Assembly: GCF_017254865.1 (NCBI RefSeq)
Contig: NZ_JAFKCV010000009.1
Location: 121,064-185,063 of the forward strand
Length of the DNA stretch: 64,000 nucleotides
Source: Bowmanella dokdonensis
GTDB lineage: Bacteria > Pseudomonadota > Gammaproteobacteria > Enterobacterales > Alteromonadaceae
Direction: 5' to 3'
The notes under the pieces are model-generated. The model had not been told where the DNA came from. It ran no database searches and worked only from the letters and a program-made list of their open reading frames with translations. Below, piece by piece: positions 53,559 to 63,455 of this stretch. The translations under genes were made by a program, and so were the position numbers. The number at the start of each line of letters is the position of its first letter. Positions within the stretch are counted from its first letter, which is position 1.

Positions 53559-54217
53559 TTTCTGCTCAGGGAACGTTCCTGTTCGACCAGGCGGCTTAGC
53601 TCGGGGTCTGAAGGGGTGCAATGCTGACGAAGGTAGTCGGTGGCATTGTCTGTGATCACCAGGCTGCGCTGCCTGGGGCAGAAAAATCCCTCTACGGTAC
53701 CGGCAAAGTTGCTGTCTATGGCCCGGGCAATCTTGTTCATTGTCCCTATCACCGTGTCCTCCACCTGAAAGTTGTTTTTGACGACAAAGTCCTGATTCAA
53801 CTCCCATATGACCTGCATGCCCTCAGATTGGGCATAGTTGGTAATAATCTCCCTGAGCGTCCCACCGGCCTTGAAGGTTCGGTACTTATGTTCACCCTGC
53901 CACCTGCCGGAAGCCGGTTTCTGGATGCTTTCCATTTCCTGGAGGCGGCTATCGAGGGGCTTGTCCTGCTGATTAAGGTCCATGACAAAATCACTCTGTG
54001 GATCCAGCAGGGGTAGACTCGGACCTGAGCGGTACTGGGCATAGAAATCGGACAGGCCCCGGGCAGGGTCCTTGTTAACCGTTTGCCCTTTTGGAACAGG
54101 GGCATTGCTGCGGATCTTGTCGATATTGATGACCAGCACAGCAATCACAATCAGCGCCAGGGCCAGCCCCAGATGCTTGGCCCAGAATACACCGGGATTG
54201 TAGGTTCTTTTTTTCAT
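53555..54217 (-). CDS. TcpQ-domain membrane-anchored protein
   Basis: 220 residues with one N-terminal membrane helix (about 15-32) and a C-terminal domain carrying GGTLREIITNYAQSEG and VIGTMNKIARAI, which I match to the TcpQ (toxin-coregulated-pilus Q) fold used by secretin-associated proteins. In this setting it has no pilus genes around it. It may dock to peptidoglycan or a secretin; the exact role is unknown. Overlaps glnE by four bases. Confidence 0.7.
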   Translation of the reverse strand: MKKRTYNPGVFWAKHLGLALALIVIAVLVINIDKIRSNAPVPKGQTVNKDPARGLSDFYAQYRSGPSLPLLDPQSDFVMDLNQQDKPLDSRLQEMESIQKPASGRWQGEHKYRTFKAGGTLREIITNYAQSEGMQVIWELNQDFVVKNNFQVEDTVIGTMNKIARAIDSNFAGTVEGFFCPRQRSLVITDNATDYLRQHCTPSDPELSRLVEQERSLSRN

Positions 54218-54238
54218 ACTGCGACTATTCTACTCTCA

Positions 54239-55159
54239 TCAGTACAAGGGATCCTGATTGTCTGCCGGCCGTGTCTTGAAGCGCTTATGCATCCACAAGT
54301 ACTGCTCCGGGGCGACGCTGACCATCTGTTCTATTTGCCTGTTAATCCTGGCCACATCCTTTTTATCGTCACCGGAGGGAAAATCTTCAAGGCCGGGCAA
54401 CACATGTATCTCATATCCTGTGCCTGTACGAAGGGGCAACAGGAACACCGTCTCACAGTTGGCATTGCCGGCAAACAGGAGCGTACCTGTTGTGGTAGCG
54501 GTGTTTTCCACGGCGAAAAATGGTACAAACTCACAGCGGGTGGGGCCGTAGTCCTGATCGGGTAAATACAGGCAGAGTTCATTCTCGTTCAGCGCCTTGA
54601 GTAAATCGCCGACGGCCCGCTTATGCAACATGTATTTATTGGACCGGGCCCGGCCGTGATACTGCATGTATTCCATCAGTGGGTTATTGTGCCGGCGGTA
54701 GAAAGCCACGGACGGATGCCGCAGACCCATGACCCGGCAGTTGAACTCAAGGTTCATATTGTGAATGGCCAACCCCAGCACACCTTTGCCTTTGGCCAGT
54801 ATCTCCTCGATATGTTCATAGCCGACCACCTTGCCAAGACGTCTGACCCGCCAGTCCGGCCACCACCAGCCCATACCGGCTTCAAACATTGCCATGCCGG
54901 CGTTATCGAAGTTTTGTCTTAGCAGCTTGTCCCGCTCGGCCGGACTCATTTGCGGAAAACACAGTTCCAGATTCCGCACTGCAACTTTGCGCCGGGACTT
55001 AAGCAAGCGGAACAGCAGACGACCGACCCCCTTTCCCAGCCACAACTGCAGGCGGTAGGGCAGCCACGAAATCAGATACAGCAGGATAATGCTCAGCCAG
55101 GTCGGCCAGTATTTGGGATGAAAAAATGCGAATTCGAAACGGGGAGCCTTGGCCTGCAT
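54239..55159 (-). CDS. Lipid A acyltransferase, LpxL/HtrB family
   Basis: 306 residues of the lysophospholipid-acyltransferase superfamily. One membrane helix lies at the N-terminus, and the catalytic HX4E motif is in AIHNMNLEF; a later LPDQDYGP and FFAVENTATTTG are typical of LpxL. It adds a secondary acyl chain to lipid A precursors. It is 21 bases after the TcpQ-like gene's end and divergent from hldE. Confidence 0.9.
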   Translation of the reverse strand: MQAKAPRFEFAFFHPKYWPTWLSIILLYLISWLPYRLQLWLGKGVGRLLFRLLKSRRKVAVRNLELCFPQMSPAERDKLLRQNFDNAGMAMFEAGMGWWWPDWRVRRLGKVVGYEHIEEILAKGKGVLGLAIHNMNLEFNCRVMGLRHPSVAFYRRHNNPLMEYMQYHGRARSNKYMLHKRAVGDLLKALNENELCLYLPDQDYGPTRCEFVPFFAVENTATTTGTLLFAGNANCETVFLLPLRTGTGYEIHVLPGLEDFPSGDDKKDVARINRQIEQMVSVAPEQYLWMHKRFKTRPADNQDPLY

Positions 55160-55395
55160 AGGGCGCGCTTATCCTTTATATATCCGACGCACTAAACTTC
55201 ACTTCTTTGCTTATTGCCAACGAAAACAATGACCGTCAGCAGCGCTCAAAACAAGAAGGATAATCACGTCCTTTGACTTTTTGCCGCACATTTTAACCCA
55301 AATTGTCCGCCCGTCATATCGGACACTTCTGTGCTGGTTCGAGCTTCGGCAGCCTGTGATACAATGGACGCAGTCATTTAAAGGATTGATCAGCC

Positions 55396-56823
55396 ATGCA
55401 ATTACCCGATTTTTCCCAGGCCAGGATCCTGGTAGTGGGCGACCTGATGCTGGACCGGTACTGGTCTGGCTCCACGGCGCGAATTTCTCCCGAAGCGCCG
55501 GTGCCGGTGGTTCGGATAAGCCAGAATGAGGACAGGCCCGGCGGCGCGGCCAATGTGGCGCTGAATCTGTCGGCTCTTGGTGCCAAGGTTACTCTGGTGG
55601 GGCTCACCGGCCGGGACGAAGCAGCCGGGACCCTGATGCAGAAAATGCAGGCAGTGGGCGTGCGTTGCCTGTTCCAGCAGGAAGCCAGCCGGGAAACTAT
55701 CACCAAGCTGCGCGTACTGAGTCGCAACCAGCAGCTGATCCGGCTCGATTTTGAAGAAAGTTTTGCCAACATAGACAAGCAGCCGCTGCTTGCCGATGTG
55801 GCCGCCGTGCTCAAAGAGCATGACCTGTTGCTGCTTTCCGACTATGACAAGGGCTGTCTGAGCCATGTGAGCCAATTGATTGAGATGGCCAGAGAGGCGG
55901 GATTGCCGGTAGTGGTGGATCCCAAAGGCAGCGACTTTGCCAAGTACCGGGGGGCGAGCCTATTAACCCCCAATATGAGTGAATTCCAGCAGGTGGCCGG
56001 CCTTTGCCCGGATGAGAACAGCCTGGTGGACAGGGCCCAGCAGATGGTTTCTGAACTGGCGCTGGATGCCTTGCTGGTCACCCGCTCTGAGCAGGGCATG
56101 ACCCTGATTGTCCCTGACAGCACAGAGTTGCATCTGCCGGCCAAGGCCAAAGAGGTCTTCGATGTGACCGGCGCCGGCGATACGGTCATTGCCACCCTCG
56201 CCGCCAGCGTTGCTGCCGGCAGCTCCTGGGCAGATGCGAGTGTCCTGGCCAATGCTGCGGCAGGTATAGTGGTCGGCAAACTGGGTACCTCAACGGTCAG
56301 TCTTTCAGAGCTGACGGTTGCGGTGGCACAGGAGCAGGATATTGGTCGGGGGGTCATGACTGAACAGCAGGTCAGGATGGCGGTGGATGCGGCCAGAGTG
56401 CGCGGCGAGACGGTCGTCATGACCAACGGCTGTTTCGATATCCTGCATGCCGGCCATGTCTCCTACCTGGAAAGTGCCGGTAAACTGGGTGACCGGCTGA
56501 TTGTAGCCGTTAACGATGATGAGTCGGTGCGCAAACTCAAGGGAGCAGGGCGGCCGGTCAACGGCGTCGAGCGGAGGATGTCGGTGTTGGCCGGACTCTC
56601 ATCTGTGGATTGGGTGTTTGCATTTTCTGAGGACACGCCGGAGCGGGTCATCAGCGACATTCTGCCCGATATTCTGGTGAAAGGGGGCGACTACAAGCCG
56701 GAACAGATCGCAGGCAGCCGGCAGGTCTGGGATAACGGCGGCGAAGTCAGGGTACTCAATTTCGAGGACGGCGTCTCGACCAGCAAAATTATCGAACGGA
56801 TTCGGCACAGCGAAGAATCCTGA
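55396..56823 (+). CDS. hldE: Bifunctional heptose kinase/adenylyltransferase
   Basis: 475 residues (E. coli 477). The N-terminal PfkB-type kinase spans about 1-318 with [12 protein letters not shown] and the anion-hole [13 protein letters not shown]. The C-terminal nucleotidyltransferase starts near 340 with [17 protein letters not shown] (HxGH). Together they make ADP-heptose for the LPS core. A terminator follows. Confidence 0.96.
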   Translation: MQLPDFSQARILVVGDLMLDRYWSGSTARISPEAPVPVVRISQNEDRPGGAANVALNLSALGAKVTLVGLTGRDEAAGTLMQKMQAVGVRCLFQQEASRETITKLRVLSRNQQLIRLDFEESFANIDKQPLLADVAAVLKEHDLLLLSDYDKGCLSHVSQLIEMAREAGLPVVVDPKGSDFAKYRGASLLTPNMSEFQQVAGLCPDENSLVDRAQQMVSELALDALLVTRSEQGMTLIVPDSTELHLPAKAKEVFDVTGAGDTVIATLAASVAAGSSWADASVLANAAAGIVVGKLGTSTVSLSELTVAVAQEQDIGRGVMTEQQVRMAVDAARVRGETVVMTNGCFDILHAGHVSYLESAGKLGDRLIVAVNDDESVRKLKGAGRPVNGVERRMSVLAGLSSVDWVFAFSEDTPERVISDILPDILVKGGDYKPEQIAGSRQVWDNGGEVRVLNFEDGVSTSKIIERIRHSEES

Positions 56824-56892
56824 CCATTGTCTGAACTGTTTGCTTGTTATGCAGCCAGGCCTTAGCATGATTGCCGAGATTGGTTTCGCGCC

Positions 56893-56918
56893 GGCCGGTA
56901 AGGAAAGACCGGCCTTTT
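56893..56918 (+). terminator. Rho-independent terminator after hldE
   Basis: Seven-base stem GGCCGGT/ACCGGCC with an eight-base loop, then TTTT, about 70 bases after the hldE stop and 19 bases before the next ATG. Confidence 0.75.
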
Positions 56919-56936
56919 CAATGAAGTGAGTGATTC

Positions 56937-57977
56937 ATGTACGAAAGCTTTTATGGACTCAACGCCAAGCCCTTCCAGCTCACCCCTGATCCGGGCTTTT
57001 TCTTCGCCAGTAAGTGGCACAAACGGGCGCTGTCCTATCTGGAATATGGCCTGACCCAGGCGGAGGGCTTTATCGTGATTACCGGTGGAATCGGCACAGG
57101 TAAAACCACTATTGCCAACAGTCTGCTGGAAGAGATCCAGGAGGATATTTTCGCCGCCCAGATCGTCACGCCAAAGTTGTCCCCCGACGAGCTGGTCAAG
57201 ATGGTGGCCAGCAAGTTCGAACTTAACACTGATGGCAAGACTAAGGCCGATATACTTAAGGATCTGGAGAAATTCCTGTTCCAGTTACATCAGCAGGGTA
57301 AACGGGCTCTGTTGCTGGTGGATGAGGCGCAGAACCTGCCGCTGGAAACCATCGAAGAGCTGCGCATGCTGTCAAATTTCCAGGCCAAGGGTAAGCCACT
57401 CTTACAGAGCTTTCTGCTCGGGCAGGAGGAATTGCAGCCAATTCTGCGAGCGCCGAATATGGAACAGTTCAGACAGCGTATTGTGGCTTCCTGCCACCTT
57501 TCTCCCCTGACTGACGAGGATGTCAAAAATTACATCGATTTTCGCCTGTTCCATGCCGGCTGGTGCGGTCGCGCCTTATTTACGGATGGTGCCTATCAGA
57601 AGATTTTCGAATTCACCCAGGGCGTGCCACGCAAAATCAATACCCTGACCGACAGGATATTGTTGTACGGATTCCTGGAAGAACTGGAAACCCTGGATGA
57701 AACAGCGGTGGAGGCTGTGGTCAATGAAGTGGCCGACGAAATGTTTATCCAGCCGCCGCCGGCGCCGGTGGACGTGGAAAGTCCTATTCGTGAAACCAAT
57801 GCTCAGGGCGATGCGGAAATCAAGGATATCCAGCATTACAAGGGTATGCTCAAGGAACTGACCGATGCCCTGGATGACGCAATCAGCCAGAAAGTTAAAC
57901 TGACCCGTTATATAGACAAGTTATTAAAGAAAAAATACAAGACTTATGTCAGGTTAAAAACTGATGACACCGAATAG
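56937..57977 (+). CDS. XrtA/PEP-CTERM system-associated ATPase (ExeA-like AAA)
   Basis: 346 residues. MYESFYGLNAKPFQLTPDP at the N-terminus, Walker A GGIGTGKTT near residue 50, Walker B LLLVDEAQNLPL near 125 and a sensor region QGVPRKINTL near 225 match the ExeA/TIGR03015 ATPases found in exosortase-linked exopolysaccharide loci. The C-terminus is a basic coiled-coil tail. It presumably energises or organises the envelope machinery. Unlike the usual arrangement, it is on the opposite strand to the polymer-export genes. Confidence 0.88.
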   Translation: MYESFYGLNAKPFQLTPDPGFFFASKWHKRALSYLEYGLTQAEGFIVITGGIGTGKTTIANSLLEEIQEDIFAAQIVTPKLSPDELVKMVASKFELNTDGKTKADILKDLEKFLFQLHQQGKRALLLVDEAQNLPLETIEELRMLSNFQAKGKPLLQSFLLGQEELQPILRAPNMEQFRQRIVASCHLSPLTDEDVKNYIDFRLFHAGWCGRALFTDGAYQKIFEFTQGVPRKINTLTDRILLYGFLEELETLDETAVEAVVNEVADEMFIQPPPAPVDVESPIRETNAQGDAEIKDIQHYKGMLKELTDALDDAISQKVKLTRYIDKLLKKKYKTYVRLKTDDTE

Positions 57978-58236
57978 CAGGACAACTTAGTTGAATCAGC
58001 GCAACAGGAGTAAGTGAAATCAAACTCCGGTCGGGTATTTCCCCATTATGGATAGTGGCTGACTAATTTTCAGGACAATTTCCTTAAGAGTTAAGACTTT
58101 AGTCCTTTGAGGTACTTGAACCTGACAAACAATAGGTTACTATGAGTTAATTAGAAGGATTCTTGTACAAAAATAAATTGACTCAGGAGGAGTTAAATAA
58201 GAATAAGAAAACTCAGTAAGCCTTTTGGGGAATATA
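57978..58236. other. Intergenic stretch before the small membrane-protein gene
   Basis: 259 bases without a recognisable gene. A consensus AGGAGGAG (about 58186-58193) has no ATG, GTG or TTG within reach downstream. A weak 18-codon frame from a TTG at 58163 overlaps it. Composition is AT-richer than its neighbours. Confidence 0.4.
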
Positions 58237-58383
58237 ATGAACAGGTTGGATTTTGATTCTGCTACGGCAGGTGTGAAAGGACGAAGCCGATCTCGCCGAC
58301 AGGGGTACTACCATGGCAAATATGACAGGGAACTGCTGTTGCTCAGTCTGGGGGCCTTTGCGCTACTGATATTGATTTCTTAG
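58237..58383 (+). CDS. Small single-pass membrane protein in the XrtA locus
   Basis: 48 residues: a polar, Arg-rich N-terminal half (VKGRSRSRRQGYYHGKYDRE) followed by a hydrophobic C-terminal helix (LLLLSLGAFALLILIS) that runs to the last residue, the outline of a tail-anchored inner-membrane protein. GGGG stands nine bases before the ATG. It is convergent with the outer-membrane barrel gene. No family recognised. Confidence 0.55.
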   Translation: MNRLDFDSATAGVKGRSRSRRQGYYHGKYDRELLLLSLGAFALLILIS

Positions 58384-58432
58384 TCGCCGGAGTCCGATTT
58401 TTAATTCTCAACCGGACTCTGTGCTTCTCGAA

Positions 58433-60058
58433 TCAAAGCCTGTAGACCAGTGAGAGGGTGACCCGGTGGTCCGTGTAACTTTGAGCAGACAGCCCGCCGC
58501 CAAAGGTATCACCTTCGTTGTCGTTATCGACATACCGATAAGACAGGTTCAGATCCATGTCCCTGTTCAGCTCACGGTTGATACCAATACTGCTGTTGGT
58601 TGCCTTCCTTTCCCCGAACTGCAGCAGGTTTTCTGTTTTACTGAATGCGCTTTGCAACTGCAGGCTGGTCCTCGGGCCCATTTCATAGGTGGCCGAGAAT
58701 TGCATGCCACTGGTTCTTTGTTCTCTCGCCCGTTCAATATACTCCTGCTCGCTGTAGCGGTAGTTCAGCGACAAGGAGATCTTGCGACGTTCGAAACCCA
58801 GGCTGGCGAAAGCGCTCTTATTCAGAATCACTTCTTCACTCAACTCGATGTCCTGATTAACAAAGTTAAGGAACTGTTCGCCGGCGCCTGGCTCATAATT
58901 TGGACTATCGGGTTGAAAACACTGGGTTGGATCGAGCTCGCCAATGGGGCAGACAAACACACCCAGATCCTCAGTTACCAACTGTTGTCGGGTGAAACTG
59001 GTCAGGCTGTCTGAATAACCAATCTGGCTGCGCCAGTGCTTGGTGTTGTGCTCCAGGGAGAACTGATAACTGTCACCGAAAAAGCGCTTACCGATGTTGG
59101 CAGAAACAGAGGTCCGCTGAGTAAAGGCCCAGTTCAGATCCAGTCCAACATACTGTTGTTTTCTGTCATTCTGCTCGTACTGGTTATACGTCACAGCGAT
59201 GTAACGATTGCTGGAGCGTCGCCATTCCAGCCCCGCTCCATACGTAGTGGACTCCAACTGACCCGAGGATATCTCAGAGTCTTCTATCTTATTGCTGTCA
59301 TCATTGCCGCGTACAATGGCATATATTCTTTCCGTCAGGGCCACGCCGGCTCGGGCGGACAGATTTCGCGACTCGAAGTCCCCCCTCTCGGCCTCTCGCT
59401 TGGTCAGGCTGTATTGAGACGTGATATCGAAATACAGGTTGTTGATGTCGTTGCCCTGATAGAGACGGGCCACAGTCTGGTAATTCTTGTTGTTCAGACC
59501 ACGAAAACTGTTATTGCCGCCTTCCTCGAACGAGCCGGTTTCGACCTCCCCTGCAGAGGCGGAGCCCGAGAAGGCAATCACCCCTGAGTCTCTGCTCTCA
59601 AAACTCAACACGGCATTCCGGTTGCGGGACTTGACCAGTTCTGATGCGCCAAGCAGCGGATCCACCACCAGGCTGTCTGCCTGAGACGTCGCCCGTTTCG
59701 TGCGACTGCTGCTCACCTGCAGACCCAATCTGTCGTCCCAAAGGCTCAGATCGGAATTGAAGCGGTAATCTGTGAAGCTCTTATCCAGTTCACTGCTGTT
59801 CTCGTCCTGAAACACCGCAGTGTGTTTAACGCTCAGTGCCGCATCCCAGATTCTGCTGTCATAATTCGAGGTCAGGCTGGGTTTCAGCACTATGGCTGTA
59901 TTGTCCAAATCTTCCCGCTCGGCATAGTCCGTCTCGTATTGCACACCGGAGAGTGTAATCTCTGGGGCAAAGGTCAGTTCGCCTGCCTGGGTGGCCAGGC
60001 CCGACAGCACAGAAATGCTCAGAAAGGTTAATTTGACGGGGATCCTTGCCACTGTCAC
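58433..60058 (-). CDS. XrtA/PEP-CTERM-associated outer-membrane beta-barrel protein (TIGR03016-like)
   Basis: 541 residues with a signal peptide (cleavage near TQAGE) and many amphipathic strands ending in VTLSLVYRL. The length, the opening APEITLSGVQYETDYAERED and the position after the tyrosine kinase match the TIGR03016 barrels of exosortase loci, probably the polysaccharide-linked outer-membrane component. The GTG at 60058 overlaps the kinase stop (GTGA) and has GGGAG seven bases upstream. Confidence 0.85.
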   Translation of the reverse strand: MTVARIPVKLTFLSISVLSGLATQAGELTFAPEITLSGVQYETDYAEREDLDNTAIVLKPSLTSNYDSRIWDAALSVKHTAVFQDENSSELDKSFTDYRFNSDLSLWDDRLGLQVSSSRTKRATSQADSLVVDPLLGASELVKSRNRNAVLSFESRDSGVIAFSGSASAGEVETGSFEEGGNNSFRGLNNKNYQTVARLYQGNDINNLYFDITSQYSLTKREAERGDFESRNLSARAGVALTERIYAIVRGNDDSNKIEDSEISSGQLESTTYGAGLEWRRSSNRYIAVTYNQYEQNDRKQQYVGLDLNWAFTQRTSVSANIGKRFFGDSYQFSLEHNTKHWRSQIGYSDSLTSFTRQQLVTEDLGVFVCPIGELDPTQCFQPDSPNYEPGAGEQFLNFVNQDIELSEEVILNKSAFASLGFERRKISLSLNYRYSEQEYIERAREQRTSGMQFSATYEMGPRTSLQLQSAFSKTENLLQFGERKATNSSIGINRELNRDMDLNLSYRYVDNDNEGDTFGGGLSAQSYTDHRVTLSLVYRL

Positions 60059-61026
60059 TCTTTGCTCCCTGAATAGTAATAACCGTAGCCGTAATCCCCG
60101 CCAACTTTCAGACGCTGCGACTTGTTAAGAATAAATCCTTTTGCCATATCAGGGTTCAGGCTCTCTATGGCAGTGCTGATATCGGCGAGCTTGGTGCGTC
60201 CTTCTTCGACTACGACAATGGCCTGGCCAGCCAGGTTTGCCAACACTGCCGTCTCGTTGATACCCAACAAGGGGGGAGTGTCGAAGATCACAATTCGATC
60301 AGGATAGCGGGTGGCGAATTCCTGGACGGTTTCATACATCTTCTCACTGGCCAGCAGCTCGGTGGATAGGTGGTGTGTTTTTCCGGCCGGAATGATCCGC
60401 AAGGTGTCCAATGTGGTGTTGTACATCACTTCGGATACATCTGACACCTCGCCCAACAGGTGCTCCATCAGGCCGTCGCCTGCACTGACCTGTAAGGTGT
60501 TCATCACGTTTGGCCTTAGCACATCTGCGTCAACCAGCAGTACGGTTTTATCCTGTTCCAAGGCAATACTCAAAGCCAAGTTTACCGCGTTGTAAGTTTT
60601 ACCTTCACCGGGATTACAACTGGTTACCATAACAATATTGGGATTGTTCAGGGTCTTGGCCAGGGGGCCAAACGCATTGTTGAGTACTTTGCGTTTTATG
60701 GCGCGGAATTCCTCATTGGTTCGGGAACGGCTGGACGTCAATGAGACAAAGCCCTCCCTGTCCAGTGCTATTTCCAGCACCGGCTTTTCATCGACCGTTA
60801 CAGGTACCGGGCGGACTTCTGTTTCCGCGAGTTCCGCAAGGGGCATATTCTCCTGCTGGCTGGCTTTGGATCTGGCCATCGCTGCCCGGCTGATAACCGT
60901 TTCCTTGTCCTTGCTTTGGGTTTCAGAGGCCGCTGAGCTGTCCGCCTGTTGTTTGGCCTCGAGTTGTCTTTTCCTTTCAGCTTCGGCCGCTTTCTTGCGT
61001 TGCAGCGCTTTCTCAATGGTACTCAT
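60055..61026 (-). CDS. XrtA-associated tyrosine autokinase (BY-kinase)
   Basis: 323 residues. After a basic coiled N-terminus comes a BY-kinase domain: Walker A CNPGEGKTYNAVN near residue 139, the Walker A' motif LLVDADVLRPNV and a Walker B FDTPPLLG. A tyrosine cluster ends the protein (DYGYGYYYSG). It phosphorylates itself to control polymer length with the chain-length determinant. ATGA overlap with the upstream gene and GTGA overlap with the downstream gene. Confidence 0.92.
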   Translation of the reverse strand: MSTIEKALQRKKAAEAERKRQLEAKQQADSSAASETQSKDKETVISRAAMARSKASQQENMPLAELAETEVRPVPVTVDEKPVLEIALDREGFVSLTSSRSRTNEEFRAIKRKVLNNAFGPLAKTLNNPNIVMVTSCNPGEGKTYNAVNLALSIALEQDKTVLLVDADVLRPNVMNTLQVSAGDGLMEHLLGEVSDVSEVMYNTTLDTLRIIPAGKTHHLSTELLASEKMYETVQEFATRYPDRIVIFDTPPLLGINETAVLANLAGQAIVVVEEGRTKLADISTAIESLNPDMAKGFILNKSQRLKVGGDYGYGYYYSGSKE

Positions 61027-62627
61027 AAGAAGCCCCCAAACAGATGATCCGGAAAGCCGCCGTAGACCACTTCTATGCCGACCAGAAATACATAGATGGC
61101 CACGATAACCGAAGAGGAAAAGGCAAACACCATCAATCTCTGCCGGTTTACTTTAACCATCCTGGCCAGCTCACGGTGAGTAACACTGCCCAGTATGGGA
61201 ATATTAAAGTGCTCCACCAACTGGCTGCTGTTTACCACAACCGGACTGACCTGGCTCATCAGGAAGGCCATTGCAGTGCCTGCCCCAAACCCTATGATAA
61301 GAATCCCGGTATACAGCAGCACACGCATCGGACCGGTGGGCTTAGTGGGTAGCAGCGGCGGATCGATGACTCTGAACTGCACGTCGTCACTGGTTGCCTC
61401 GGCCTTTCTGGACAACTGTGCCGACTCGCGGCGCTGGAGCAGTTCCTCATACTTGGCCTTGGTAATCCCATAATCCCTGTTCAGGCCGGTAAGCTCGGCT
61501 TCCAACTCCGGAATCAGGTTAATTTTTTCTTCCAGGTCCTGTACGTTCTTCTCGAAGTTCGCCACTCTGACTTTGATCGATGCAATCTCGCTTTCGAGGT
61601 TGGATACGGTGATCTTCATCTGCTGGTAAACCGGATTCTGGTTGATATTACCAAACTGATTGTATGAACCCGTGTCCTGGGCGACTTTACTCATGCTCTC
61701 GAGCTGTTTCTTGCGCTCGGCTTTAAGATTATCCAGTAAGGAACGGGTCTTAACTACATCAGGGTGCTGGTCGGTATAGCGAATCAGCAGTTCGTCGAGA
61801 TTGGTTTCCAGTGAGGCGATACGATGATCGAACTGGGTACTGACCCCTGGATTGGCTTCCAGCTCCGGGGTCACCAGACCGAAGACTGGCTCCTCGCCTG
61901 CCAGTTGAGCCTTGGCGGACTCCAACTGCGACTGTAGTTCCCTCAGCCTCAGCCTTGCCTGTTCCAGCAGGGTTCTTTCATTCTGTAGTTGGGTATAGAA
62001 GTCGCCGCTTCCTCCAGGCAGAACCTGCTGCCTCGAACGTTTGAAGTCCGCCAGGCGTTGCTCGGCTTCTATTAGTCTGACCTCATATTCCTTTATCTGC
62101 TTGTCGAGAAATTCCTCTGCCGAATCGCTGCTTTGCCGGGTACTACCCAGGTTGGATTCGATAAATTCGTTGAGGGTAATCTGCACAATGCGTTGTGCCA
62201 TGGTGGGATTGTTCGAAGTGTAGCTGATGGTGTAGATATTCGCGTCGCGGGTGCTGCTGAGCTGGATATCCTCCCTGAGCCCGGTAATCAGCTCATTAAA
62301 CTCTGCCGCATTTCTGGTGGTGATGTCCAAATCCGCTTCCCGGGCAATTTTTTCCAGATTGGGCCGGCTGAGCAAAGTTCTTGCCACCAGACTGATCTGC
62401 TGCTCTGGATTGTTATAGACGGCCAGGCCCCTGAGCAAGGGTCGAAGCAGACTGTTAGTGTCTACATATACCCGTGCTGAAGACTGATAGGTGTCCGGCA
62501 TGGAGACCACATACAACCACCCGATTGGACAGATGAGCCAGGAGGAAATAATGACATACCGCTTCTTGATCCAAATCCCTTTGACGTACGTCAGGACCTG
62601 TTCAAGAACTTGTTGAAATCCAATCAT
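61023..62627 (-). CDS. XrtA-system polysaccharide chain-length determinant (GNVR/Wzz type)
   Basis: 534 residues: membrane helices near 24-44 and 475-495 or beyond, enclosing a long periplasmic coiled coil. The N-terminal Wzz domain contains SSARVYVDTNSLLRPLL; the GNVR-like proximal segment TGLNRDYGITKAKYEELLQR is clear. It sets polymer chain length with the kinase whose gene overlaps it by four bases. Confidence 0.92.
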   Translation of the reverse strand: MIGFQQVLEQVLTYVKGIWIKKRYVIISSWLICPIGWLYVVSMPDTYQSSARVYVDTNSLLRPLLRGLAVYNNPEQQISLVARTLLSRPNLEKIAREADLDITTRNAAEFNELITGLREDIQLSSTRDANIYTISYTSNNPTMAQRIVQITLNEFIESNLGSTRQSSDSAEEFLDKQIKEYEVRLIEAEQRLADFKRSRQQVLPGGSGDFYTQLQNERTLLEQARLRLRELQSQLESAKAQLAGEEPVFGLVTPELEANPGVSTQFDHRIASLETNLDELLIRYTDQHPDVVKTRSLLDNLKAERKKQLESMSKVAQDTGSYNQFGNINQNPVYQQMKITVSNLESEIASIKVRVANFEKNVQDLEEKINLIPELEAELTGLNRDYGITKAKYEELLQRRESAQLSRKAEATSDDVQFRVIDPPLLPTKPTGPMRVLLYTGILIIGFGAGTAMAFLMSQVSPVVVNSSQLVEHFNIPILGSVTHRELARMVKVNRQRLMVFAFSSSVIVAIYVFLVGIEVVYGGFPDHLFGGFL

Positions 62628-62649
62628 ATTAGCTACTACTCAACGAAGT

Positions 62650-63279
62650 CTAGAACCAGGCTTCTGGAATGATAAGAATGTCACCAGGCAGTATGTCGAC
62701 GTTTTGACTGATATCGCCTTCTTTGATCAGGGAGTCGAGTTGCACCGAATACTCCTGCTGCTTATTGCCAGAAACCCGAATCAGTTTGGCATTGTCACCC
62801 GCAGCGAACTCCGTGAGCCCGCCTACGGCAATCATCAAGTCCAGCAGGGTCATATTTTCCTTGTAGTTGATGGCTTGCGGATTAGCTGCCTCACCCACTA
62901 CTCTGACCTGTTCGCTGAAAGGGCCCGAGAAGCCGGTCACGCTGACCGTCACGATGGGGTCCCGAATAAACTTGCCCAGTATTACCTCTATGTCCCTGGC
63001 CAGTTGTGTTGGGGTTTTGCCAGACACATCCACGTCTTCGACCAGTGAAGTGGTGATTTTACCGTCCGGGCGCACGATAAAAGAGCCGGATACCTCCGGG
63101 TTTCTCCACACGAAAATACTCAGTGTGTCACCGGGACCGATCAGGTAGTTGTAATTGTCGATGGAGGTGGTTAATGACGAATGAGTCGTTGCTGGCGGCA
63201 GCGTATTGGTGCTGCAGGCAGTGCCTATGAGGGTAAACAGGGTTACCACTAGAAGCTGAGCCGTTCTGATTGTTTTCAT
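62650..63279 (-). CDS. XrtA-system polysaccharide export lipoprotein (Wza-like)
   Basis: 209 residues. A signal peptide ends at a lipobox-like TAC (Cys22). The Poly_export domain (YLIGPGDTLSIFVWRNPEVS) is followed by one SLBB domain (VRVVGEAANPQAINYKENMTLLDL) and the closing VDILPGDILIIPEAWF. It forms the outer-membrane or periplasmic export ring of the exopolysaccharide. First of four minus-strand genes (export, chain length, kinase, barrel). Confidence 0.92.
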   Translation of the reverse strand: MKTIRTAQLLVVTLFTLIGTACSTNTLPPATTHSSLTTSIDNYNYLIGPGDTLSIFVWRNPEVSGSFIVRPDGKITTSLVEDVDVSGKTPTQLARDIEVILGKFIRDPIVTVSVTGFSGPFSEQVRVVGEAANPQAINYKENMTLLDLMIAVGGLTEFAAGDNAKLIRVSGNKQQEYSVQLDSLIKEGDISQNVDILPGDILIIPEAWF

Positions 63280-63358
63280 GTCAGTTGCATTCCTTACTCA
63301 CAAACTTCGAAGATTTAAGTCTGGCCAAACCCAGTAATTTCGCATTAGCATTTAGCAC

Positions 63359-63364
63359 TATAAT
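63359..63364 (+). promoter_or_regulatory. Consensus -10 box in the divergent XrtA-locus promoter region
   Basis: TATAAT stands 92 bases upstream of the glycosyltransferase GTG, inside the 176-base divergent gap. No good -35 at the right distance is visible, so this may be an activated or chance site. Confidence 0.3.
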
Positions 63365-63455
63365 GCTATGACAAAAAAAGTTAGTCTATCCCTAATGTAA
63401 TTTTAGTCGTAGCGTCTGTCGCAATAATCTCAGTAATAGTAAAGGAAGTTTCCCA

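Noticed and set aside
63280..63455. Possible sigma-54 (-24/-12) promoter in the XrtA divergent region, since such loci often use PrsR.
   Set aside because: A TGGCC-like element is present but no GC-type -12 element at the correct spacing.
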